Shown here one piece after another: positions 35,198-44,338 of a stretch of 64,000 nt of DNA. Numbering within the stretch: position 1 is the first letter of the stretch; each line of letters opens with the position of its first letter. The notes beneath the pieces are model-generated. The model ran no database searches. It was not told the DNA's origin and saw nothing but the letters and a program-made list of their open reading frames with translations. This DNA is from Halalkalibacter hemicellulosilyticusJCM 9152. Lineage in GTDB: Bacteria; Bacillota; Bacilli; Bacillales; Bacillaceae_D. The translations under genes were made by a program, and so were the position numbers. Where the stretch lies: assembly GCF_000513115.1 (NCBI RefSeq), contig NZ_BAUU01000005.1, positions 1 through 64,000 on the forward strand, given 5' to 3'.

Positions 35198-35238
35198 TGA
35201 AAGAAGATCTAGTGTGTTTTCTTTAGGGGGGCTGCTAT

Positions 35239-36777
35239 GTGAAAGATTATGTGATTGAGATGAATGGAATTCGTAAGGAGTTTCCTGGGATTGTGGCAAA
35301 CGATAACATTACGCTCCAAGTACAAAAAGGTGAGATTCATGCGTTGTTAGGAGAAAATGGAGCTGGGAAATCGACGTTAATGAACGTCTTATTTGGCTTG
35401 TATCAACCAGAAAAAGGTGAGATTCGAGTAAGAGGTGAGCATGTACATATTACAGATCCAAATGTGGCCGATCAACTAGGTATTGGGATGGTGCACCAAC
35501 ATTTTATGCTCATTGAGTCATTTACGGTCACTGAGAACATTATACTTGGTCATGAGCCGAAAAAAATGGGGCGTATTCACTTAGATAAAGCAGCTAAAGA
35601 GATTCAGGCACTTTCAGATCGCTATGGACTCCGTGTTGATCCATATGCCAAGATTGAATCGATTTCGGTTGGGATGCAACAACGAGTTGAAATTTTGAAG
35701 ACGTTATATCGTGGAACAGACATTTTAATACTAGATGAACCAACTGCTGTTCTAACTCCACAAGAAATTCAAGAATTAATATCCATAATGAAGATGCTTG
35801 TTCAGGAAGGGAAATCGATTATTCTCATTACACATAAGTTAAAGGAGATCATGGCCATTTGCGATCGCTGTACCGTAATCCGAAAAGGGAGAGGCGTTGG
35901 CACGGTTGAAGTGAGGGAGACAAATCCTGATCAGTTAGCGGCGATGATGGTTGGACGGGATGTAAACTTTTTTGTCGAAAAAACACGAGCAGAACCGAAG
36001 CAAACAATCTTATCTCTTTCCAATGTGTCTGTGAAGGATGCTAGAGGTATTGAAGTAGTGAGTAAACTTTCTCTTGAATTAAAAGCAGGGGAAATTGTCG
36101 GGCTTGCAGGAGTGGATGGAAATGGCCAAAGCGAGTTAATTGAAGCGATTACTGGGCTACGAAAAGTAGAAGCAGGTCGAATAGCATTGAATGATCGTGA
36201 TATTACAAACTTACCCGTTAGAAAAGTAACAGAATCGGGAGTTGGACATATTCCAGAGGATCGACATAAGCATGGGCTTGTACTCGATTTTTCAATCGGG
36301 GAAAACATCGTTCTGCAAACGTATTACCAAAAGCCATACTCTAAACGAGGTGTATTAAACTACCCGGAAATTTACAAAAAAGCGAGGGCGCTCATTGAGG
36401 ATTACGATGTTCGAACGCCAAGTGAATATACACAAGCTCGTGCGTTATCTGGTGGGAATCAACAAAAGGCCATCATTGCCCGTGAAGTGGATCGTTCACC
36501 TGATTTACTTATAGCTGCACAGCCAACTCGTGGTTTAGATGTTGGGGCGATTGAAGCGATTCATCGAAGGTTAATTGTGGAGCGAGATAAAGGAAAAGCC
36601 GTCCTTCTCATGTCATTAGAGCTTGATGAAATATTAAATGTTAGTGATCGAATTGCGGTTATATATGAAGGGAAGATTGTTGATATAGTTGATGCAGAAA
36701 AAACGAATGAGCAGGAGCTGGGTTTCTTAATGGCAGGAGGACAAAAAAAGAAAGAGGTGGAGCTAAGTCATGAATAA
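35239..36777 (+). CDS. nupO: Nucleoside ABC transporter ATPase NupO
   Basis: Double ATPase (512 residues) of the Rbs/sugar type. First cassette: Walker A GENGAGKST (about 37-45), signature SVGMQQR and Walker B ILDEPTAVL. Second cassette: degenerate P-loop GVDGNGQSELIE, signature ALSGGNQQKAIIA and LIAAQPTRGLDVG. It starts at GTG 35239, with AGGGGGG ahead. It overlaps nupP by 8 bases. Confidence 0.93.
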   Translation: MKDYVIEMNGIRKEFPGIVANDNITLQVQKGEIHALLGENGAGKSTLMNVLFGLYQPEKGEIRVRGEHVHITDPNVADQLGIGMVHQHFMLIESFTVTENIILGHEPKKMGRIHLDKAAKEIQALSDRYGLRVDPYAKIESISVGMQQRVEILKTLYRGTDILILDEPTAVLTPQEIQELISIMKMLVQEGKSIILITHKLKEIMAICDRCTVIRKGRGVGTVEVRETNPDQLAAMMVGRDVNFFVEKTRAEPKQTILSLSNVSVKDARGIEVVSKLSLELKAGEIVGLAGVDGNGQSELIEAITGLRKVEAGRIALNDRDITNLPVRKVTESGVGHIPEDRHKHGLVLDFSIGENIVLQTYYQKPYSKRGVLNYPEIYKKARALIEDYDVRTPSEYTQARALSGGNQQKAIIAREVDRSPDLLIAAQPTRGLDVGAIEAIHRRLIVERDKGKAVLLMSLELDEILNVSDRIAVIYEGKIVDIVDAEKTNEQELGFLMAGGQKKKEVELSHE

Positions 36778-37827
36778 ATGGTTACCCTCTTCACGTCTAT
36801 TGTCGTTATCTGTTCCAATCATAGCGGTCTTATTAGGTCTTGTGATTGGAGCGATTGTGATGGTCATTAGTGGTTATAATCCACTCGTTGGCTATCAAGC
36901 GTTGCTACGAGGCATCTTCAGTGATCCTTATTATATCGGTGAAACGATTCGTTCGATGACTCCGCTTATATTAGCAGGATTATCTGTAGCCTTCGCCTTT
37001 CGAACAGGTTTATTTAATATCGGAGTAGAAGGGCAGCTCATTGTCGGTTGGCTTGCTTCAGTCTATGTTGGTCTTGTGTTAGATCTACCTATGATTATTC
37101 ACCTACCACTTGCTATATTAGCGGGAGCCGTTGCAGGAGCGCTATGGGGCTTTATTCCAGGTTTTTTAAAGGCGCGCTATCATGTTCATGAAGTTATCGT
37201 GACCATTATGATGAATTATATCGCTCTTTATTCGGTGAATTATTTAATTCGTGCTTATTTAATTGTGCCTGGAGAACGAACGGATACCATTGCTCCTAGT
37301 GCGTCTTTAGCTTCTACTTTTTTGAAGGAGTTAACCGACTATTCTCGCTTGCATTATGCATTATTATTGCCGTTTCATTGTGTGTGCTTATGTGGTTTAT
37401 TTTATGGCGAACGACTACAGGCTTTGAGCTAAGAGCGGTTGGCTTTAATCAACATTCATCTCGGTATTCAGGGATGAATGTTCAAAGGAATATTACCCTT
37501 TCGATGGTGATTGCCGGCAGCTTTGCAGGCGTGGCTGGTTCAATGGAAGGACTAGGAACATACGGTTATATGAATATTATGTCTGGTTTTACAGGCGTGG
37601 GCTTTGATGGAATTGCAGTCGCCTTATTAGGAGCAAATACTGCCATTGGCGTATTTCTATCGTCCTTTTTGTTTGGAGGCTTACAAATAGGAGCGCTTAC
37701 GATGCAGTCACAGGCAGGAATTCCTGCGGAGTTGATTGATATTATTATTGCGCTCATCATTTTCTTTGTCGCCTCAAGCTATCTCATTTATTGGATCATT
37801 AACCGTGTGAAAAAGGAGGGGATTTAA
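36770..37827 (+). pseudogene. nupP: Nucleoside ABC permease NupP, one frameshift
   Basis: Membrane permease of the BPD-transp-2 (branched-chain/ribose-like) family. The N-terminal piece ends after SRLHYALLLPFH in the wrong frame. The downstream piece continues with VSLCVLMWFILWRTTTGFELRAVG. Near 37360 the sequence GCATTATTATTGCC should read GCnATTATTATTGCC, so one base, probably an A, is missing. Otherwise the gene is complete (about 352 residues) with hydrophobic helices throughout. The family EAA-like segment and the RAVGFNQHSSRYSG loop are intact. Confidence 0.87.
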
Positions 37828-38790
37828 GTGGATGTCATGCAAATATTAGCATTAATCATTCCGGCAGCAATTTATGCTGCAGCTCCGTTGATGCTAACAG
37901 CACTTGGTGGGCTATTTAGTGAGCGTTCAGGTGTTGTAAATATTGGACTTGAAGGGTTAATGGTAATGAGGGCTTTCACGGCGATTGTGATGACATTAAC
38001 GTTAGAGCAAATGGGGCTCGGCGCCATTTCAACGTGGCTAGCGTTACTCGTTGCGGTTTTATTTGGTGCCATCTTCTCTTTATTTCATGCGGTGGCCTCG
38101 ATACAATTTCGAGCTGATCAGGTTGTGAGTGGTGTCGCGTTAAATTTCTTAGCGATTGGCTTAAGCGTCTTTCTCGTTCGTCTCTTCTATCAAAAGGGGC
38201 AAACCGATTTTATACAAAATCGATTATATCGTTTCGATATTCCTTGGTTAAGCGATATTCCAGTCGTTGGACCGCTGTTCTTTTCGAGGACGTATTTGAC
38301 ATCAATCATAGCTATTGCACTCGTATTTGTCGTCCTCTATGTTGTTTACCATACTCCTTTTGGATTACGGCTCCGGTCTGTAGGTGAACATCCGATGGCA
38401 GCTGATACGATGGGAATTCGAGTTAATCGTATGCGCTATATCGGAGTGATGTTAAGTGGAGCATTAGGTGGACTAGGTGGCGGTGTGTATGCTGTGACGA
38501 TATCAGGGAATTTCTCAGCAAATACGATAGTCGGACAAGGGTTTATGGCATTAGCCGTTTTGATCTTCGGGAAGTGGCACCCACTTGGCGTACTAGGGGC
38601 GGCCCTGTTCTTCGGGCTTGCACAAGCACTAAGCATTACTGGACAGCAAATCCCATTATTCGCTAACGTCCCAACTGTATTTCTGCATATTGCTCCTTAT
38701 GTCCTGACGATTCTCGCACTCGCAGGCTTTGTCGGTCGCGCTGATACACCGAAGGCAATCGGAAAACCTTATATTAAAGGATCGAGGTAA
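37828..38790 (+). CDS. nupQ: Nucleoside ABC permease NupQ
   Basis: Second permease, 320 residues with roughly eight to ten hydrophobic segments. Conserved family features are PLMLTALGGLFSERSGVVNIGLEGLMV near the start and the cytoplasmic loop GLRLRSVGEHPMAADTMGIRVNRMRY, which should contact the ATPase. It begins at GTG 37828, directly at the stop of nupP. AAGGAGGGG provides the SD. It ends the nup operon, with a hairpin at 38852. Confidence 0.92.
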   Translation: MDVMQILALIIPAAIYAAAPLMLTALGGLFSERSGVVNIGLEGLMVMRAFTAIVMTLTLEQMGLGAISTWLALLVAVLFGAIFSLFHAVASIQFRADQVVSGVALNFLAIGLSVFLVRLFYQKGQTDFIQNRLYRFDIPWLSDIPVVGPLFFSRTYLTSIIAIALVFVVLYVVYHTPFGLRLRSVGEHPMAADTMGIRVNRMRYIGVMLSGALGGLGGGVYAVTISGNFSANTIVGQGFMALAVLIFGKWHPLGVLGAALFFGLAQALSITGQQIPLFANVPTVFLHIAPYVLTILALAGFVGRADTPKAIGKPYIKGSR

Positions 38791-38851
38791 GTGATCCAAT
38801 CTTTGGGGACATTTTTATCCGCAATATAATACGCTAAATGTCTATCAAAAT

Positions 38852-38892
38852 AACTCACTCCATGTGTCTAAAAGCGGAGTGGGTTATTTGTT
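38852..38892 (+). terminator. Terminator of the nup operon
   Basis: AACTCACTCC (38852-38861) pairs with GGAGTGGGTT (38876-38885), followed by ATTTGTTG. The remaining gap to 39280 is AT-rich and holds no gene I can support. Confidence 0.7.
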
Positions 38893-39280
38893 GTATATAT
38901 AATTTGTGATGATAAAAAAATATGAAAACTAGTATGATGAATGGACTGAGACATCGAGTAAAATAATGCGTAGTTTTGTACTTTATGTGAAAGTATCAAA
39001 AAAAATAGGTGAATTGTCCTTTTGAGCATTTATAGAGGAGATATACAGAATGAGAAAGTAGGGTTTGGATCATAAGTCATGAGAATATCGGTTTGTTTTT
39101 TTGGCTGTATGAATGGATACAGTGCCAAAAGTTCTGTTTTAATTATAAACTCTTTCATAAAACTGTTCATAACTATTTGTTAAAAAAAGGCCTATAAGGT
39201 AATCTATTCTTGTGAAAAACTGTCTATTTATTGGGACGAAAATGAAACGGTAAGTGGTGTTTTAAAAGGGGTGATTGAGA

Positions 39281-39622
39281 TTGTTTAATTGGTTTAAAAC
39301 AGATACTGAGATAAAAAGAGATGAGTATTGGAAGCTGTATGAACGATTACAGGATGCGAAGAATGACCACGATCGCATAGTGAGAGATGCAGAATCTGCC
39401 TATTCCAGCTATCGTAACGCTGTTCCTTTTTTATCTGAAAATGTGATTCCGTCAAATGATTTCACTCCTGCTCGTCGTCGCTTAAATGACGATTTTAATC
39501 AGTATTTAAATGACGAAAAGGCGAAACGAACAGACCTTGTTCGCGCAATTAATCGAGCATATGATCAGTATTTGCACTACCGAAACCAAGCCATTAGGGA
39601 GGAACAAGAAGCGAAAAAATAA
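39281..39622 (+). CDS. Small helical protein of T7SS toxin locus
   Basis: The 113-residue product is almost all predicted alpha-helix, rich in Asp, Arg and Tyr (YERLQDAKNDHDRIVRDAESAYSSY region). Its position first in the toxin operon and its type resemble the YwqH/DUF5082-like helical proteins that precede LXG toxins in Bacillus. Start is TTG at 39281 (AAAAGGGG nine bases away); TTG 39275 is closer to the SD. Role as secretion partner is inferred from position only. Confidence 0.6.
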   Translation: MFNWFKTDTEIKRDEYWKLYERLQDAKNDHDRIVRDAESAYSSYRNAVPFLSENVIPSNDFTPARRRLNDDFNQYLNDEKAKRTDLVRAINRAYDQYLHYRNQAIREEQEAKK

Positions 39623-39651
39623 TGATATTCTGGCAATAGGAGGGAAAACCG

Positions 39652-39954
39652 ATGTCAAAGGATACGATCATTCATGATCGCCGATTACAAACAGCACAAG
39701 CAGAGGCGAGAAAGCTAGAACGATCAATTGATCGAGCTTATTCGAAATGCGAAACGCTCCATTCCTTTGTTCAATCAGCGAATTGGAAGGGAAGTGCACG
39801 CGATAGCTTTCTGAGCTATTTAGACATCATTAAACAATACCACGCGGAATTAAAAGAGGCGGCTCCGTTACAAACGCAAGCGTTGGAAAATATTGATAGC
39901 TATAAAAATAATTTTCGTCATCATGCTCTTGTAAGGAAAGTGAAGCGGTTATGA
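39652..39954 (+). CDS. WXG100-like small protein of toxin locus
   Basis: A 100-residue helical protein with a W-K-G turn at about residues 45-47 (SANWKGSARDSFL), the WxG pattern of type VII secretion substrates and their partners. It has a long first helix (RRLQTAQAEARKLERSI) and a second helix after the turn. Resembles YwqI/DUF5344-like proteins that accompany LXG toxins. AGGAGGG precedes the ATG. It overlaps the next gene by four bases. Confidence 0.65.
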   Translation: MSKDTIIHDRRLQTAQAEARKLERSIDRAYSKCETLHSFVQSANWKGSARDSFLSYLDIIKQYHAELKEAAPLQTQALENIDSYKNNFRHHALVRKVKRL

Positions 39955-40658
39955 TGAGTACCCAAACAGATACGGATACATTTCGTGTACCTGAGCTTTA
40001 TTTATTAGCGTCAGCCTTTGGGGGTCAAGCCCTTTTTGGCTTGCCAGATAAGAAGAGGTATCAATTACAAGGAGAGGGACCTTTTAAAGAAGCTCATGTC
40101 GCTTTAAAGGAAAAAGGCATTTTATCAGAGGAAGGAAAGTTAACAAAAAGCGGAGCGATCATCATTCAAACTCTACAAACCTATTATAATAGTAAAAAAT
40201 TTGTCCGCATTCATAATGCGATGTTTGCGTTTCAAGAAGAGCCAAAGGATGATGTGATCCTACTCCTTGAAGTAGAAGAGCAAAAGACTTATAAACTAAT
40301 GGTCATGGCCAAACCATTTGTATTAAAAATGTTAGCCGAGAAGCTCCCGGTTATTTCAAGAGTCCCTCAAGAGAAGGAACGAACATTTCTTAAAGAAAAA
40401 GTACCAGAAAAAGAACGAATCGAGCTTGAACAATATGAACCTAACGAAGAAATCATGAACCTAGAAGTTTTCCATCTGAATGAAATTCCGCGTGTGATCA
40501 CGAATATAGCGCACTATCAGCAATGGCTTATTTTTACGAAACAAGATCAGTTAATTATGGTCGATACGGTGACTAAAACCTACTATTATGCAAGTCAATA
40601 TTATTTGATGAAGGTGTTATTCGATGAGCTCGAATTCCCATATAAGGAGGGTCAATAG
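39951..40658 (+). CDS. DUF5081-like toxin-locus protein
   Basis: The 235-residue soluble protein has no signal and no membrane segment. It resembles DUF5081 proteins that sit between the small helical partners and the toxin gene in Bacillus and Listeria T7SS toxin operons. The N-terminal part (about 10-75) looks like a helix-rich winged segment (LLASAFGGQALFG). A chaperone-like role is often assumed for such a position; nothing in the sequence proves it. It overlaps the preceding gene (ATGA) and abuts the next. Confidence 0.55.
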   Translation: MMSTQTDTDTFRVPELYLLASAFGGQALFGLPDKKRYQLQGEGPFKEAHVALKEKGILSEEGKLTKSGAIIIQTLQTYYNSKKFVRIHNAMFAFQEEPKDDVILLLEVEEQKTYKLMVMAKPFVLKMLAEKLPVISRVPQEKERTFLKEKVPEKERIELEQYEPNEEIMNLEVFHLNEIPRVITNIAHYQQWLIFTKQDQLIMVDTVTKTYYYASQYYLMKVLFDELEFPYKEGQ

Positions 40659-40985
40659 ATGGCGCATTTACCTGCTCATGGAGCATCAGCTGGTATTACG
40701 GTTGATCCGGATGTTATCACGTCTGTATACAATCAGTTAGCTGATATTATTGTTGAGCTTGAAAGTGAAGCTTTACCAGCGATTAAGGAGCTTAGTCGTC
40801 TTCGCTTCTATGAATCGGGCGAAGCGATCGAGGCGATGGAAGTCTATCCAGAGGCGAATGAGAAATTTCAGGATCTTCTCGATAACTATGTCCGGGCGTC
40901 GACTCTCGTTGTAGACATACTAGTGACAATGATCGAAACCGACGAAGCGATTGCAGAACAAATCATTGCAGCGTTGGAGGTTTAA
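40659..40985 (+). CDS. Helical partner protein of the toxin
   Basis: The 108-residue product is helical and acidic, with a long hydrophobic C-terminal helix (YVRASTLVVDILVTMIETDEAIAEQIIAALEV region). There is no WxG motif but size and placement fit the helical partner class (Lap-like) encoded just upstream of LXG-type toxins. AAGGAGGG precedes the ATG. The toxin gene follows after two bases. I do not recognise a named family. Confidence 0.5.
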   Translation: MAHLPAHGASAGITVDPDVITSVYNQLADIIVELESEALPAIKELSRLRFYESGEAIEAMEVYPEANEKFQDLLDNYVRASTLVVDILVTMIETDEAIAEQIIAALEV

Positions 40986-40987
40986 CG

Positions 40988-42781
40988 ATGGATGTAAAAT
41001 TTAAGCAAGCAGACTGGGAACAAATGAATAGCGGATTGCGCGACTTGATCGGCTTAGGTAGGTGGGGAAAAGGAGCCATTGATGACTTGAAGGATCTGTC
41101 CAAGCTGATGGATAAAGTCGAGTCTGATTTATCAAAGTTTGATAGCGATGGTGTGATCTCGTTGGCTCATCGAAACCAAGAGAGCAAATACCAAGATTTA
41201 TTCGAGGATTTCAAAGTGCTGACGGAATTCTCGAAAGACGTCGGCAAAGTGGTGAATGAGACGATAGATGAACCTTTTCATAAGGAGATCGATTCATTCG
41301 TTGAAAAAATGCGAGATGCATCGATCTCCCATTATACGACCGACAATCGAATTGGCGCGACGGATACAATTATCTCCTATTATGGCGGTTATCGGCAAGA
41401 ACATGTCATCGAAAAAAAGGAAATTGGATTAGAGGACCTCTTTAACGGTGACAACTTCTATGCCGAACAAATGAAGCTTGAATATGAGCTCTGGCAAGGA
41501 CAAGTGTCAAACGAAGAAATCACCTATGAAGATTACCAGCTTGCGGCTGTGAATATGAACGCCTTTGAATACTCGTCAATTAAAGACTCGCAAATCACGA
41601 AGGAGTTTTGGGTGAGCATCGCCGCAACGGTCGTCATTATCGGGGCGGCAATCATTTGTCCTCCTGCTGGATTGGCATTAGGCGTAGCTTATGGTACGTT
41701 AGAGTTAAGCAGTGCTGTGTCTGGAACCGATTGGGTATCAGGCCGAGAAATAGATACAGGAGAACGTCTCCTCCGTGGAGGTCTGGCGCCGCTTGATATT
41801 ATTCCAGGTGTAAGTGCGGTGAAACGATTTAGTACGGTCGCTCGTACTGTCAATGTTGGAAGTGACCTTGCCCAAGCAGGAACACGTACCGCTCTCACAG
41901 CACGTCTAACGTCATCCGCGCAACAACAGATGCGCACCGTCCAAGACGTCGTCGTCACCGCAGGCAAACAAGCCGATGCGCGCTTAAGAAGCGCCGGCCA
42001 ATTCCTGAAGGACCAAGGTGCGAATGCCGTAACGAGAGTGGCTGATAGCGTAACGGATATGGCGAGATTAGGAGATAAAGGCCTCACGTCAATGAAGAAC
42101 GCCATCCCGCAAAACGGATTGGCCCTTGATGGAATAGGCGCTTCGGCAAGAATCCCAGCCGAAAACATTCACACGCTTGAAAATGCGACGAGTGGATTGG
42201 CGAATTGGATGAAGAGTAGTGTGGGGAAAGTGGATGGTGTGGGAAGTGGGGTTGGTAGTAAGGGTACGGTTAAAGGTAAGGGAGTTAGTGAAACTAATTT
42301 AAGAAATATTGATGATTTTATAAAGGGCAATAAAAAATTTGATGAAGTCATTGAAGACTATGCAAAAGTATATAAAGAACATGTTGATTTAAACAAACCT
42401 TGGTCTTGGGATGATACTATTCCTGTTGGCGATAGTTTGTCTTCTGCTCAAAAAAGAAAGATAAAAGAAATGGCTATAGAGAAAGGACATATTCCTGAAA
42501 TAAAGGTTACTAAAGCAGATGGTATGAGGTATGGATTTGCCGACTTTGCAAGTGCGGGTGTTGTAGAAGAAACTGTTCAGCTACCCGAAAAATTTTGGAG
42601 ATTTTCAGATAAAGAACAGTTTAAGTGGTTAGATGAACAAATAGGTGGTACAAGAAAAGGAATGACATGGCATCATACGGAGATTCCTGGTAAAATGGAG
42701 CTAGTCCCCTTTGGAATTCATAATATTACACCTCATAATGGTGGAAGGACAAAAGGTATGTGGGCCGACGCTCCAAGATAA
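40988..42781 (+). CDS. Polymorphic toxin with pre-toxin TG domain and WHH nuclease tail
   Basis: The 597-residue protein has three parts. Residues 1-200 are helical, T7SS/LXG-like without a clear LXG motif. Residues 209-240 are hydrophobic, then a pre-toxin TG segment follows (GREIDTGERLLRGGLAPLDIIPGVS, about 252-276). A linker (380-412) is followed by the toxin, ending in a WHH-type HNH nuclease: W561-H-H, then M-E-L-V-P, H578 and H583-N-G-G. The DNA from about 42226 is more AT-rich than the N-terminal part, the usual sign of an exchanged tail. The SUKH-type immunity gene follows 21 bases later. Confidence 0.85.
   Translation: MDVKFKQADWEQMNSGLRDLIGLGRWGKGAIDDLKDLSKLMDKVESDLSKFDSDGVISLAHRNQESKYQDLFEDFKVLTEFSKDVGKVVNETIDEPFHKEIDSFVEKMRDASISHYTTDNRIGATDTIISYYGGYRQEHVIEKKEIGLEDLFNGDNFYAEQMKLEYELWQGQVSNEEITYEDYQLAAVNMNAFEYSSIKDSQITKEFWVSIAATVVIIGAAIICPPAGLALGVAYGTLELSSAVSGTDWVSGREIDTGERLLRGGLAPLDIIPGVSAVKRFSTVARTVNVGSDLAQAGTRTALTARLTSSAQQQMRTVQDVVVTAGKQADARLRSAGQFLKDQGANAVTRVADSVTDMARLGDKGLTSMKNAIPQNGLALDGIGASARIPAENIHTLENATSGLANWMKSSVGKVDGVGSGVGSKGTVKGKGVSETNLRNIDDFIKGNKKFDEVIEDYAKVYKEHVDLNKPWSWDDTIPVGDSLSSAQKRKIKEMAIEKGHIPEIKVTKADGMRYGFADFASAGVVEETVQLPEKFWRFSDKEQFKWLDEQIGGTRKGMTWHHTEIPGKMELVPFGIHNITPHNGGRTKGMWADAPR
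42147..42225 (+). repeat. Linker repeat, copy in resident toxin
   Basis: This 79-base segment encodes the linker RIPAEN.HTLEN.TSGLANWMKSS of the resident toxin. It is 75/79 identical to 43696-43774, upstream of the displaced Ntox15 tail. Differences are three adjacent bases and one further base. It marks the junction where toxin tails appear to be swapped. Confidence 0.9.
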
Positions 42782-42802
42782 TAATATTGAGGAGGTATAG
42801 AA

Positions 42803-43276
42803 ATGGACTTTAAAGATGGATCAATAATTTATCCCTTACCAGACGATACTTTGCTTTCTGAAAGGGAAGGTAAGTGGAGAATAAATTTACCAGAGACGTA
42901 TAAAGAATTTATAAAAAAATATAATGGTGGTACGCCTATAAAGGATAGTTTTAAGCATAATAACCATATTTATGCGATTGATAGGTTTTTATGTATTTTA
43001 AAAGTAACCGGGGAAAGAGAAGATGAGTATTATGATATAGGAGTAGTTAGAACACAATTAGACGAAAGAATTGTTTTTGATGAAAATTTAGTTGGTACTG
43101 AACTGTTACCAATAGCTGTTTTATTTGCAGGTGACTTTGTTTGCTTAGATTATCGTAACGATGTTGAAGAGCCTATTGTATGCGTTTGGAATCATGAAGA
43201 GTCTTCAGATTTAAATCCTGTAACATATATTATAAGTAATAGCTTTGAAGAATTTCTAAATATGTTAACAGAATAG
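42803..43276 (+). CDS. SUKH (SMI1/KNR4) family immunity protein
   Basis: The 157-residue protein has the SUKH-superfamily pattern: LPETYKEFIKKYNGG at residues 28-42, LLPIAVLFAGDFVCLDYR in the middle and EEFLNML at the end. SUKH proteins are common immunity partners of WHH/HNH nuclease toxins. It directly follows the WHH toxin gene, with GAGGAGGT before its ATG, and is likely to bind and block that tail. AT-rich like the tail itself. Confidence 0.8.
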   Translation: MDFKDGSIIYPLPDDTLLSEREGKWRINLPETYKEFIKKYNGGTPIKDSFKHNNHIYAIDRFLCILKVTGEREDEYYDIGVVRTQLDERIVFDENLVGTELLPIAVLFAGDFVCLDYRNDVEEPIVCVWNHEESSDLNPVTYIISNSFEEFLNMLTE

Positions 43277-43398
43277 ATACTGGTTAAGTTAGTAACAATA
43301 CCTTGATCCAATGCTTGTAAATCAGTCAAACTTATTTAATATACTAAAAGCACTTGATTGTCTAATAGGTAATAGGTGTTTTTAGTTTTTTATGGAAA

Positions 43399-43621
43399 TT
43401 CCATTCTTTGGACGACATAACATATTGTAAGGAACAAGGCTTAAACTTGATTCATATTTTTAGAGATGAGGGAATTAGTGGCGCCAAACCGAATGAAGAA
43501 GCATTAGAAATTGACAGGGTGGGCTAACAGGAAATGTTGGCTCACCTTTCGTCTGTCAAACTTGATTATGTGGTGGTGCTGAACACAAGCCGATTATGGC
43601 GGTCAAGACGTTGATATTGGT
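43399..43621 (+). pseudogene. Serine recombinase fragment
   Basis: Reading in frame from 43399 gives a stretch with YCKEQGLNLIHIFRDEGISGA, matching the N-terminal catalytic domain of large serine recombinases (the D-E-G-x-S-G region). A TAA at 43525-43527 interrupts it where VGLQEML would be expected. It then resumes with EMLAHLSSVKLDYVVVLNTSRLWRS, the helix with the conserved R-L-x-R. One extra base near 43603 shifts the rest. No start, no C-terminal domain: a relic. It lies between the two toxin modules. Confidence 0.8.
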
Positions 43622-43667
43622 CTAATAATTCCATTAAGCCATTCACCAAAAATCATTTGTCCGTAAA

Positions 43668-44324
43668 TTGGCTTTGTCTTTGATGGGGACAATGTCAAGA
43701 ATCCCAGCCGAAAACGCCCACACGCTTGAAAATGTGACGAGTGGATTGGCGAATTGGATGAAGAGTAGTGTGGGTTCTGGTGGTAGTGGCGTTAATGTAC
43801 CTGTTGGAACGGGAAGACAATTAGATGACGTACCGAGAATAAAAGAAATTGAAGTGAATTTTACTAGAAATCCGAAGCACAACCAACAAGAGTTTGCGAG
43901 ACAATTAAAAGATCAAGAAACAGGCATGAACCAGCTAACTGTTGACGAATATCTAAAAAATAGAGAAAAATATATTGCTGAAGGTAGAGCAATAGAGGGA
44001 AATGCAGCTCAACAAGCTGCTAGGGAAGAAGCTTATGTACAAAAGATAAATGAACTACAAAGAGAAGGATTAACGTTATCGAAAGCAAAGAAACAAGCTA
44101 AGGAGTGGTTAGATAATCAAGCTGCACTTCATAACCCAGACCAGATAGCAGGTGGAAAGGCAGAAGTAATAGGAGGTTTGGGAGATAAAAGAATTAATTC
44201 ATCATTAGGTAGTCAATGGCGGTATAGGATTGATATTGTTGATGAACAAATCAAGGAATTAGCAAAAAGTATGACACCAGAACAACTGAAAAACACTTAT
44301 TTGAAAGTGAAATTAACACATTAG
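43668..44324 (+). CDS. Displaced Ntox15 toxin tail (orphan module)
   Basis: The frame starts with remnants of the toxin linker (RIPAEN.HTLEN.TSGLANWMKSS, about residues 11-34), then a Gly/Val linker and an Ntox15 domain. Ntox15 signatures are N-P-K-H-N-Q-Q-E-F-A-R-Q near 68-79, the catalytic HxxD as H155-N-P-D158, and G-D-K-R-I-N-S-S-L-G-S-Q-W at 172-184. Ntox15 toxins such as Agrobacterium Tde1 are DNases. The module has no secretion domain or clear SD, so it is probably a silent cassette. Possible starts are TTG 43668 or ATGs at 43683 and 43692. Its immunity gene follows. Confidence 0.78.
   Translation: MALSLMGTMSRIPAENAHTLENVTSGLANWMKSSVGSGGSGVNVPVGTGRQLDDVPRIKEIEVNFTRNPKHNQQEFARQLKDQETGMNQLTVDEYLKNREKYIAEGRAIEGNAAQQAAREEAYVQKINELQREGLTLSKAKKQAKEWLDNQAALHNPDQIAGGKAEVIGGLGDKRINSSLGSQWRYRIDIVDEQIKELAKSMTPEQLKNTYLKVKLTH
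43696..43774 (+). repeat. Linker repeat, copy in orphan module
   Basis: 75 of 79 bases match 42147-42225. Homology begins to fade upstream (about 43660) and stops sharply at 43775, where the tail sequence diverges completely. Confidence 0.9.
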
Positions 44325-44338
44325 TGGGAGGGTTTAAA

